In this document: positions 37,109-47,600 of the stretch, piece after piece
Layout: each line of letters opens with the position of its first letter
How positions within the stretch are numbered: position 1 is the stretch's first letter
From: Anaeramoeba flamelloides
Taxonomy: Eukaryota; Metamonada; Anaeramoebidae
Length of the DNA: 64,000 nucleotides
Direction of reading: 5' to 3'
NCBI GenBank assembly: GCA_027625915.1
Contig: JANTQA010000026.1
Span: 4,092,001-4,156,000, forward strand
Made by a program: the position numbers and the translations under genes
Notes under the pieces: model-generated
Told to the model about the DNA's origin: nothing
The model's input: the letters and a program-made list of their open reading frames with translations, nothing else
The model's database searches: none

Positions 37109-37773
37109 CATGTTGATGTGACAAATAAATTTGAAAAGATCCATTAGAAAAAATCATTTTTACTTTATTTCTTTCTCATTTACGATCATTTTACTCATTT
37201 TTTCAATAATTATTTTTTTTACGAGAAAAATCAATTGTAATCACAAAAACTGCTTTCGAGAGCATATTATTATACTATAATTAGGTTCTAGTGTAATATA
37301 TGGAAAATACACGAGCCTTAATAAACGTAATTTAAATTTAGCTAGTCTATTAAATTAAAATGTTATGTGGATTTAAATATAATGATCAAAAATAACACCA
37401 AGCAACAAAATGAAACAAAAGTATAAACAAATAAAATAAAATTCTGAATTTAAAAAGTAAATAAATTTTATAAAATTCAGTTCAAATTTCTTTCTAATTT
37501 TTTGAAACGTTTTGGTAACCAAAAGAAATTCAATTAACAACCCAAAAAAGACAAATATAAATTAAATGTTGATTTAAACTTTTAAATATTTTTGTTGATT
37601 TAAATGTTCAAATAAATTATTAAATTAATGTTGAATTTTTTGATTTCTTATTTGATTTAAATGATCATTCGAAATTTGAAGATTTTTGAATACACGCAAT
37701 ATTTTTCAGAAATATAGGGAAAGTTATTTTTGGATTTTAACAAATCTTGAAAAGTGTTTAATTGTTTAATTGT

Positions 37774-38469
37774 TTAATTTTTCGAGTTGTTGCTAAATCT
37801 AGAAAATTTATTGTTTTGTTGCCCTCTGCCTCTGCCTCTTCCTCCTTGTTGACCTCTTCCTCTACCTCTTCCTCTTTGTTGACCTCTGCCTCTACCTCTG
37901 CCTCTGCCTCTGCCTCTGCCTCTGCCTCTTTGTTGACCTCTGCCTCTTCCACCTCTTCCTCTTCCTCTTCCTCTTCCTCTTCTTCTTGGAGGATCTCTTT
38001 TACGTCGATCGGTTCTACTTCTAACACGGACTAATTTTCTATGAATAGCACAACTAACACAAAGGTTTGATTTCATGTATGTTTTTGGGAGTTCGTATTC
38101 TATTTGTTGTTTAGTTTTTGGGTTTTATTCGTTTTATTGAGTTGATTAGATTTTTTAGGTTAGTTTCAATTATTAATCAAAAGAATTTTTTTTTGTTGTT
38201 TTTTTTGTTGAAAAAAAAATAATAAAAAACAAAAAAAAAAAGAAATAAAGTAAAATGCAAAAAAAGAAAAAGAGTTATTTTTACTTACCAACATAAACAC
38301 TTGAGTTAGAGATGTCTCTAATGGAGGTATTGTCAACAATATTTTGCACATTGAATCTTTTGATTGCTTTATCTTTTGGAACTGCTCGGTAACAATTGTC
38401 ACATCTTACAAACTTGGTGTGACCACGTCCTTTTTTACCACGGCCATTATTTCTTCTTTTTTTTGTCAT
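37774..38469 (-). CDS. RPS26: ribosomal protein eS26 with long Arg-Gly tail
   Basis: Two exons on the minus strand, 38469-38289 and 38099-37774, joined across a 189-base GTAAGT...ATAG intron; 168 residues. Residues 1-98 are typical eS26: [10 protein letters not shown], zinc-ribbon pair Cys23-Cys26 (CDNC), [34 protein letters not shown], second pair Cys74-Cys77 (CVSCAIH), and [12 protein letters not shown]. The four Cys sit at the family positions, which supports the splice. eS26 binds the 3' end of 18S rRNA at the mRNA exit channel of the 40S subunit. The oddity is what follows: residues 99-155 are almost pure Arg-Gly dipeptides with four Gln-Gln spacers, then [13 protein letters not shown]. 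Known eS26 proteins are about 100-120 residues. The tail is in frame, uninterrupted, and encoded by a hexamer repeat. RG-rich tails commonly bind RNA and are methylated. Confidence 0.93.
37822..37985 (-). repeat. hexamer repeat coding for the eS26 Arg-Gly tail
   Basis: On the coding strand the unit AGAGGC (with AGAGGA and AGAGGT variants) is repeated, broken by CAACAA (Gln-Gln) at four places. The third codon position varies between units, so the tract is not a brand-new expansion. Read on the other strand or frame it gives Glu/Ala or Ser runs that are shadows. Confidence 0.85.
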
Positions 38470-40700
38470 TTTTAATAGAGTTTTTTTTTTATTACTTTTT
38501 ATCGTGAAGGAAAAAAAAAAAATGAAAAGTCTTTTTGTGAAAAGGATTCTATTAATTATTAAGACCTGTCAACTCATGAACAAACAAGTTTATTCAAAAA
38601 GATCATACCTTTAAATTTTGTGAGTGGAATATGATTATTCAACAAACCAAATACAGATAAATTCTAATAGATTTACAGAAATTTTTAGTTCAATTTCCCT
38701 TTTTGTAATCCTGAGAAATGTTTCTTATCAAACAGTCCAGGACAAAGAATATTTTGAAGAACAACTAATTTTACAGAGTTTCTTAACACTTGACTTTATA
38801 AAATGCTTTATTCAAAGCTTGAGCATAAAAATTTTAAAAAATATAATCAAGTAAAAAGAACCAAACATTTATTTCAATTTATTAGTAATCACAATAAGAT
38901 AGCAAAATAATTTTAAAAAAGAATTGTTCTGAAAAACCCAATCTGCAACTTTCTTTGTTTTGTGTTTTGAATAGTACACTCAAGATTTGATCAAGGTATC
39001 AATTAAATTTAAAGTTATGAACACACCCAAGATCTATTTATAATTAAGGTAGGTTGTTATTGAGTTGTTAATTGTTTTCTTATTCTATGGTTGATATGTC
39101 TAAAAAATCTTTTTGAAGTATTATTGTAAAACTAAATTATTAGATTTTTTAATAAGGATAACAATTAAAAAATTATCAAATTTGGATATTTTTTTTTTAA
39201 TTGAAACCTTTTCCACTTTCATAATAGTAAAACAAATGTAATTGTTGTGTTATTTAATAATTTGGACTTAGAACTTCCAAAAGTAAGTATTTTGGCAATT
39301 TTATTTTTAGTGTTAAAGATTTACTATATAATTATTAACATAAAAACACCAACACCAATTAGGCTTACTTTATGTTTTTAAACAACGATCGGTATTTTCA
39401 ATATATTACAAAAAATTTTTAACAAATACCCGAAGAAATAGTAAACTATTTATTTCTTTAAAAAAAAACGATAATAGAACAACTAATTGACAATACGAGA
39501 AAATGTTATGTTTGATAATTCTAAATATAGAAATCTGAATTTTAATTTTTATAAATTTAAAAATCTATCAAATTTTTTTAATGAAAATTCAATATTTTGA
39601 ACTGTTTTTAATGAACTTTTTGATAGGATGAAATTTATCAAAGAAGAGTGTTTGATTTAAAGGGGAAAATATTTAAATAATATAATTTCATATATTGATA
39701 AGGCTTGATTGTTTATTTCACTAAATGTTATATTTTCTAGATTGATCTTTTCATTAAGACCCAGGTTCGAAATTATCTAGCAATTATTTACTTCTTTTAA
39801 GTGATGAAAATTATTTTTTTAAGTTGTTATTTATACAACTTTGAAACTCACTGTTTAAAATTCTTGATCTCTTGATAAATTAAACTATTTTTGTAACAAA
39901 ACACAAATATTGAAATATATATTGACAACAAAAATAGTATCACCATATAAGAATTAAAATTATTTCTATTTTAAAATAGTTCAGTATAATTCATAAATTC
40001 TTCATTAATTACTTTAATAAAAAGATATTTTTTTTTTCTCCAAAATTATAAAAATATAATTTATTCAAACTTGATTCTTATGTAATAATTCGATCATCTT
40101 ATTAATTCCATTTTTTTAGACAAAGAAGGATTCTTAGCCATATAAATATGTGGTAAAAAAAATGATTAAAAGTTTGAAAAATAAAATACAAGTTAATTTT
40201 TAGTATTACAAAGTTTTATTTTTAATAGTTAAATAAATAAAACATTAAAGAAGCGTCTTAACTTGAGATGAAAAAATCTCGGTAGTGTTTTGATTTTTTG
40301 AAAAGGACTGAAAGAAAAAATTTGATCTTTGAAAAAAATTGTTTTTTTTTTGGGTGATTATTTCAAAAAATTTGATAAGATTAAATAAACAAATAAAAAA
40401 AAAACAGAAAAAAGGAAATTCAAATAAACAAAAATATAAATTAAGGATGTTTTCAAATCTAAATGTTCAGATAGTTGTTAAAATAAAACAAAGATATTTC
40501 AAACACTAGAAACATCAAAACCATTAAAAGTAATAAGCTTGTTCAATTGTCCCAATTAGAATCAATAAAATATTTTTTCCTCTTTTTTTTTTTTTTTTTT
40601 TGAATCTAATTTTTCACATTTTGAGTTATTAAGCGCTTCTCGTAATCAAAGAAAATTATTTTCAAACAAAAAAAGAAAGAAAAGTGAAGCCAAAATAATT
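38470..40700. other. 2.2 kb spacer
   Basis: No gene seen. Contains the dispersed repeat at 38654-38884. The rest is AT-rich, with a T-run near 40585 just beyond the MAF1 stop. Confidence 0.55.
38654..38884. repeat. dispersed repeat, second copy of 10343-10580
   Basis: Same orientation, with the landmark words CAAACAGTCCAGGACAAAGA and ATGCTTTATTCAAAGCTTGA. It lies in the upstream region of the eS26 gene. Confidence 0.65.
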
Positions 40701-41447
40701 TTAAAATTGGAAATTAAACAGCACTTCATCTTCTTCAACAATCTTATTATTGTTATTGTAATTACTGTTATTCAAATTTTCATTTTGGTTCCATGAGTTC
40801 TCCATTTGGAACCATTTGTTTTGTTCTTCAAACTCTTGTTCGTTGATCATTTCGCTATTAAAGCTGATGCACTGTGTTGTAAAATATATTACACGCTTAA
40901 GCCTTGTGTTGATAAAAAAGTAGTTCATCGACCACACCACGCCTAATTGGGAAAAGGGATCTTCTTCTGACAGCCCAGGTATGTAGCTGTACACTTGGCA
41001 GTCCTCAAGGTTGATAACATCATCAATTTCAGACCATACAACTTCTGCCATGTCTGGATAGTAATCGTCCACGCAGGAATTTAGAGTGATGTTGATCGCG
41101 TTTTGCACCTTGCTCAAGTTGTTTTCCTTGTTGAAGTGGTGGTCCCTAACAGTGCTAAAGTTGTATTCTGGGAAGGAATGGTTCATTGTGGAAATCAGCT
41201 TTATCAAGGTCTTCCTATTGTTGGGCTCGTAAAGCGATCCAAATGATCCAGATCCTTTCCTCGTAATCAGGCCCTTCGTTATTTCTTGTGTGTATTTTTT
41301 CTCCAGAGACTTGGCAAGTTTTCGATCAGATTTTATTGGCTTTTCGCTATATGCTTCAACTTTCCCATTAACAACTCCCGTTCCAGTGATTAAACCACTT
41401 AAGAGTTCAGTTACCCTCTCTAGCCCTGGACAATTTAGAAATTTCAT
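40701..41447 (-). CDS. MAF1: MAF1, repressor of RNA polymerase III
   Basis: Single exon of 248 residues from the ATG at 41447, where MKFLNCPGLERVTELL matches the family start; the open frame extends 20 codons further upstream but that part is not conserved. MAF1 landmarks in order: VNGKVEAYSEKP, the basic linker, then RKTLIKLISTMNHSFPEYNF with STVRDHHFNKE, NAINITLNSCV, the acidic AEVVWSEIDDVINLEDCQVY, and the hallmark WSMNYFFINTRLKRVIYF. The C-terminus is Asn/Glu-rich and acidic, as in other MAF1 proteins. MAF1 binds Pol III and blocks transcription initiation under stress, under TOR control. The mobile linker that carries phosphosites in animals and yeast is short here (about residues 45-75). 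Codon use in the conserved core is slightly more GC-rich than in the other AT-rich genes. Confidence 0.95.
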   Translation of the reverse strand: MKFLNCPGLERVTELLSGLITGTGVVNGKVEAYSEKPIKSDRKLAKSLEKKYTQEITKGLITRKGSGSFGSLYEPNNRKTLIKLISTMNHSFPEYNFSTVRDHHFNKENNLSKVQNAINITLNSCVDDYYPDMAEVVWSEIDDVINLEDCQVYSYIPGLSEEDPFSQLGVVWSMNYFFINTRLKRVIYFTTQCISFNSEMINEQEFEEQNKWFQMENSWNQNENLNNSNYNNNNKIVEEDEVLFNFQF

Positions 41448-44400
41448 TATGGTGCAATTAGAAACTGTATTTATGGAGTGTTTTTTTTTTTTATTTATGT
41501 TGTGCAAAGTATTTTTGTTGTAGGGTTTTGTTTTTTTTTGTTTTTTTTATGTTCAGTTTTTTTGTTTTTGTTTTTCGATTGTTGTTGTTTTTTGTTGGAA
41601 AACAGAAATAAAGAAAAGTTCGTTAGGTGGGTTTTCCGTTTTTTACAATTATTTTTTCACAGAAATTTGTTTTTATTTTTTCTAATTATTCAATTTTGTG
41701 GTACTGTTCCAATTCTTTGTGAAATAGAATACACCAAAAAGAAAGAGAAAAAATTCTGTAAAATTGTTTGTTACCTTTTTAAAAGAAGAACAAAGTCAGT
41801 AAATTTATTTTTCGAAAAATTACAAAAAATGAATCAAAATGGAAATTCTTTTAAAATTTTGATGTGATTTAAATGGGAAAAAAAAAAAAAATATTGTTTA
41901 TGAAGTTAGTTTGCATTATTTTGGGTTATATAAGATTTAGTCTGAAATATAATTCATGTTTTGCTGTTATTTAAAATATAAAGAGATATAATTTCAGATG
42001 ATAAACATTTTTTCGTTCTGAAAATTTCCTTTCATTTTGGATTTTTAGTACAACCAAGAAATACCAATGTACAACTAAAATAAATTGAGATCTTTTTCTT
42101 GGATTTATTAAAATTTATTCGTAAAAGTAAAAAATAGGGAAATATGAAAATAAGCTGAGAATTTTTTTCCAATTTATTATTCGTAAACCAATATAATTTA
42201 CTTGAAAATTCATTTTTAAAAATAGTACTCACATTAATAAAATTTGTGAATGAAAATTCCATGTATTGATATAGTAATAACAAAAAATAAGGAATAAAAG
42301 ATTTATTGTTTTCAAATATATTTTTTATTTACAAATTTTAAAATTAAAGTTGAAATCTTCATTTAAAAATTCAAAAAATCAAAAAAAAAAAAAAATAAAT
42401 AATTTAAAGCAATGAAAAAAACTATCAGAAATATATATTTATATAATTAATTCAAATTTTATTACATTTCTGTGCTTAAGGGATTTATTTTATTTAAAAA
42501 GATTAAATTTAAGTTTTTTTGAGTCAAAACAAATAATCTCCAAAAACTAAAAAAATCTTGAAAATTTTATAAATTTTCTAGATTGTAAAATTTTTATTTA
42601 TTATTGATAATCTTTTTCTCAGGTTCTTCGCCCTCCTTTGGATTCTGATGATATGTCATCAATTTCTGTGGAATACTATTGAGTTCCCGAGACTGCATAT
42701 TTTTTTTTTAATTTAAGAACAAAACAAAACCTAAATACAGTTTTCTTGGGGTTATTTATTTTATCTAGTAAATATCTAGATTTTAGGAATAAACATACAA
42801 CTCAAGAAAATCTAGCAATAGTAAATGGTTTTTAATTTGGTCATAGTAATGATAATATTATTATATTTTATATTAATATATTAATTCTTTTTATTCTCTT
42901 TTTTTTATTTTGATAAATTTTCTTATACACATCATCATCATATAAAAATATTTTCTAAAAAAAACAAATAACTATTAATTTTTACCATTTTTAATAACTT
43001 CAAGTAGAATAAAAAATATTGGATAATACAATATCTTGGATCAAAAAATATTTTTATAGATATTTTACAATTTAAGTTGTTAATTCAATTTTCAAAATTC
43101 TATTAAGATTTTTTTTGATTTAAATAGTAAAAAATTTGACTTTTTTTTCTTCACAAATCAGAAATCATTTTATTATATTTTAACAATATTTTAAATCTGA
43201 CAAAGACCTTTCAAAGAGGTAACCAATTATTTTGACCATTAAAGAATTATTTTTTGATATAAATTGGAAAAAATATTTTTTCTTTGATTTTCCGTTAGGT
43301 TTTTTTTAATTTTTGAAATTTACTGAACATTTAAAGAAATTTTCGGTTTATTTCTTAAAGCAAAAAAAAAACCGAGGATACTTAGAATATTTATCATCGA
43401 TTTTTTTTTTCATATTTGAATTTTTAAGATGGGTAGAGTGTTTTCAAAACTAGTAGTTATTATCTCTTCAAAAAAATATACAACGTTGAGTTTAAAAATA
43501 ATTGATTTCCCCATCAATTTAAAAATTTTTACCCAACAATTGACTTTTTTTTCTAGACTAGAAACTTTTTAAAATATTAGTACTATTAACAACAATAAAT
43601 TAAATAGCCTCAAAAATTATCAGAACTGGAACATTGATTATATTGTGAATAAACTCGATTAATAACGATTAAATGATAAATGAAGTTGTAATTTTGTCTA
43701 ACTTTATTTTTTTTTCAATTCCAGTGATGTGTAAAAATGATTTCTGTATTTTTACCCATGTTTATTACTCCTTTCTCTCAATAAATTAGTAAATAAAGAT
43801 ATAAACACAATTTGAAAAATAAAATAAACAGTTCAATACATTTATAAAAAAAAGATACAAAGAAAAAACCCACATTTCAATATTGATATATTCAAAATTA
43901 TATAATCCACTATACCTAAATATTATGAAAATTTAGGTCTTTCAAAATTCTGATTGAAAATAATTTGGATTTCCAATTCAAGAAAAGTAATGAAACGAAA
44001 TAAAAAAAAAGTAAATACTGGAAACATTGTTCTTCAAATTTTAGGGGAAATAATACAGATTTCAAATAGTAGATAAAATAGAGAGTTCCAATAAAAACAA
44101 ATAAAAAAAAATCGCCAAATTATCATTTTGCTTTTTTGATCTTAATTTGTTGAAACTTGTTAATTTTTAAATGTTTTTTTCTTCATTGAAATAGTACATT
44201 GACACGCATTAATAAATCAAGAAAATGAAAAAAGAAAAAAAAAAAAGATTAAAAAAGAAAAAGATTAAAATATATCAAAAATAGGTATTATTTTCTGAAT
44301 TTATTTTTTTTCTGGTAATTAATATCGTTTCTATGTTTCTTAATTTATATTAATTCAATTTGGTTGCTCTATATTTTATGATTAAAGTAATGTTTATTCT

Positions 44401-44606
44401 TTCTTTATTTTTGAATAATTAAAAAAAAAAAAAGAAAATGATTTCAGAAATAATTATAAAAAACAATTTTTTAAAATAAAGATATGAAAGGAAAGTAAAG
44501 GTAATGGCAAAGAAAAGAAAAGAAAAGAGAAGAAAAGAAAAGAAAAGAAAAAAAAAAAAAAAAAAAAGAAAGAATAAGGATTTTAAAAAAAGTAAAATTA
44601 AATATT
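41448..44606. other. 3.2 kb spacer with one composition island
   Basis: Mostly AT-rich and unrecognised. The T-rich stretch upstream of MAF1 (41470-41870) is open on the plus strand for 129 codons but is Phe-dominated and is read as leader or promoter DNA of MAF1. The only unusual piece is the island at 42594-42698. An AAAAG repeat lies at 44510-44560, beyond the CCT8 stop. Confidence 0.5.
42594..42698 (-). other. GC-richer island: micro-ORF of 34 codons or small RNA
   Basis: About 80 bases (42620-42698) are clearly less AT-rich than several kilobases on either side. On the minus strand an ATG at 42698 opens 34 codons, reading MQSRELNSIPQKLM then a Glu/Lys-rich end. On the minus strand there are also a C-box-like TTGATGACA and a D-box-like CCTGAGA, as in C/D snoRNAs. 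On the plus strand the island follows TTTTTCTCAG (acceptor-like) and ends at a run of ten Ts, which could be a Pol III terminator. I cannot decide between these and recognise no product. Confidence 0.3.
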
Positions 44607-47600
44607 TTAATCCACATCTCTGCTAACTTGAGGTGGAGGTGCGATACCAGATTGAGCACGTTTTGACATTATAATTTGATCTACTCTTAAAATTGTAATA
44701 GCAACGTTCAAAGCTAATCTCATACTCCAATAACGGGTTTGGTATAAGTCAAAAACATTTTTTTTAACCATATCACAAATTCCTTCATTGGTAACATCAA
44801 CACCAGAGTTTTTGTTACCTTCTTCGTGAGAGGAATATAAGTTAGAAATTAATTCTGTTGCTCTCATTCCAGCATTCAAGGCTAAGTTTCTTGGAACTAC
44901 TTCTAACCCTTCAGCAAATTTTTTGATTGCATACTGATCCATTCCTGGTGATTTTTCTCCGAATTTTTGAATGTGTCTTGACATTTCAATTTCAAAGGCA
45001 CCACCTCCTGCTAATAATCTTCCATCTTTACAGAGTGCTCTATATGAATTTACACCGTCGTCTATGGCTCTTTCAATGTCGTCAGCAACATTTTTCGTAG
45101 CTGCTCTAACAATTATTGTTGCAAGTTTTGATTTATTTTTTTTTGATTGTTCAAAAATTGTGATTTTTGTTCCTCCAATTAATTCAACTCGAACAGATCC
45201 ACATGTTCCGATTTCTTTTTCAGATGGAATTACCTATTAATTATAAAAAAAAAAAATTTATAAAGTGATCAGAATAATAATGAGAAATAATTTTTTTAAT
45301 TTTTAATTTTATTTCAAAAAAAAACAATATTATGAAATCAAAGAGGAGAAAAAAATAAAAATAAAAATAAAAGCCAAATCAAAGCATAAATTAATTAATT
45401 GAAAAAAATAATATTTTGATTTAATTATTTTTTTAAAAAAAAAAAAAATGTTTCAAAAATAGAACTATTTTAATGAAATATATTTAAAAAAAAATTATTT
45501 CATACTCGATTATAATCATTTTATAACAAAAAATACTATAAAAAATTATTTTTTTTTTTAGAATCTTTTGGTATTGTAAATATTATGATTAAATTCTGTT
45601 TGATTAATTTTAAAGTATTTTTAAAAAATCATCAAAATTAAATTAATCATTATTAAGATGGATAATTTATCTTATATAAGTGAGTTGATGTTTTGAAGCA
45701 TAAATTGTAAAAAAAAAAACATAAAAAAGAAAAAAAGTTCAAAATGAAATCATAAATATTGGTATTATTACAGCTACAACCAAAACTTTGGGATTAAAAA
45801 TTTCTTTTCAATTTCAATTTTGACACAAATTTTGGTCGTTAGGCATGTTTTATTCGAAAGAATATTCTAAAAAAAATTTTTTTATTATACCTGTAGATAT
45901 TAAAAATTGATATACTTGTTAATTTTTATTAACTTTTTTACAATTTTAAAAATTATATGTTTTTTTTTAATTTCTGGTTTATTGTTAAAGATTTGGTTTT
46001 AAAAATACTTTATCTGTTAAATAAAGAATTGTAAAGGGACTAAATCGGTGTCTTCTTATTCAAAGAGTGAATAAACACACTCATTAGATGCATTTTAAAC
46101 TTGAGTTAGTTTTCTAAAATTAGTTTTTTTTTTAGTATTCAACATCTTTTGATTAATACTAAAAATCAAAAGTTGTTGCTTTCTGAATAAAAAATTTTCT
46201 TTGAAATAATATTTATTCGTAATATAAGCAATGTTTATTAAAAAATAAAATATCTGTAAAATTAAATTTTGACAAAATAAATTTGGTAAAAAATAATGGT
46301 AATTCATTTAAAATTAATAGTAAAGTTAATTGTATCATAAAAGTAATTTTTCAAAAAGAAACACTTTAAAATTTTATTCAAATTTGAGAATTGTCCTGAT
46401 TTGGACTTTTTAAGTATTCCTCTACTATTATTGATGATTTCGGTAACTATAATTTTTTCTCAATTTTAAAAATTTTCGGTTGATTATTTTTTTAAGATGT
46501 TAAAATATTTGTCAAATATAAAATTATATTTTAAATTTTCAATTTCTTGAATTTAGAACATTAGATAAGTGGATATTTTAAACTTAAAAACATTAATGTG
46601 ATATCTGTGTGGAATTTTAATCTCTAAATATGTTGAATTAATTTTGTATAAAAAAAAAAAAAAATCAAATTTTTTCTTTTTTTCTAGTTTCTGTGTATGA
46701 CCAATAATTAATAATTCAAAAATATTTGTATTTATTAATTTATGTTTTTTGATGATTCCCTCTATAAATTAAATTCTTCTATATTGAATATTATTGAAAA
46801 CAAAAAAAATTTTTTGTAAATAGTTTTTTTTTTTTTTTTATCGGATTTAAAAGAACTTATAAAAAAATGTGATAAATAAGTTTTCAAAAAGTAAATAAAA
46901 CGGTTGATAAATCGCAATAGAACTAAACTAAAATTCAATTTTTTTGTTACAGTTAAAAGAATTCAAAGAACAAAAATTCGACTCTCTTAAAATTTGGAAA
47001 CAATTTTGATTTTTAATAAATACACAACACAAAATCTCACTTTTACAAAGTTTTTCACACTTTTAAAGTGTTGGAAGAGTTTAGAAAGTGTTTGAAATTT
47101 GTCTGAAAGCTTTGAAAAGGCACAAATCTTTGTAAAAGTCATTTGATTTTTTGTTGTGTATTTTTAAATTATTTAATCATTTTTTTTGTTTTTTATTGTT
47201 TCATTTTGTCTTTCCAATTACGTAATTATTTCCATTCAATTAGATAATTGTTTCAAATGATTGATATAAGGTTAGGGTTGAGTTCTTTTAAATCGAAAAA
47301 ACACATAATAGTAGTTGATGTGATCTAACCATTTGATCGATCAATAATTTATTAAAAGAAATTTCAACAAATTTGCAAATACATTTTTTTTTGTTTTTCT
47401 CAATCCAAAATTTTTAACACACCCTTGATTGATTAGTATTGAAAATTATTTATGTTTTGTTTTGTATTGTAATTTATAAACAAATGTTAATATTCCAATT
47501 AGTGAATGGTTCTAATTTGGAATTTCTTCTAGAATCGATCATATAAGATTTTTTTTTGAAAAATGAAATTTTGGGGTGTCAACTTATATTGAATTGGAGT

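Larger units (their letters stand above)
34129..37773. other. 3.6 kb spacer between kinase and eS26 genes (tail to tail)
   Basis: The two genes converge. The spacer contains elements at 34480-35510 (with an insert), 35569-35771 and 36569-37108. (AT)n runs lie at about 34228-34250 and 36390-36410. No gene is seen. Confidence 0.6.

Noticed and set aside
37758-38034. Glu/Ala-rich and Ser-rich open frames overlapping the eS26 tail.
   Set aside because: They are shadows of the hexamer repeat that encodes the Arg-Gly tail in the spliced eS26 frame.
39750-39790. GGTTCGAAATT, resembling a tRNA T-loop.
   Set aside because: No acceptor stem, anticodon arm or D-arm could be folded around it. No tRNA or rRNA gene was found in the window.
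41478-41867. Plus-strand open frame of 129 codons upstream of MAF1.
   Set aside because: It is dominated by Phe from a T-rich leader or promoter stretch and resembles no family.
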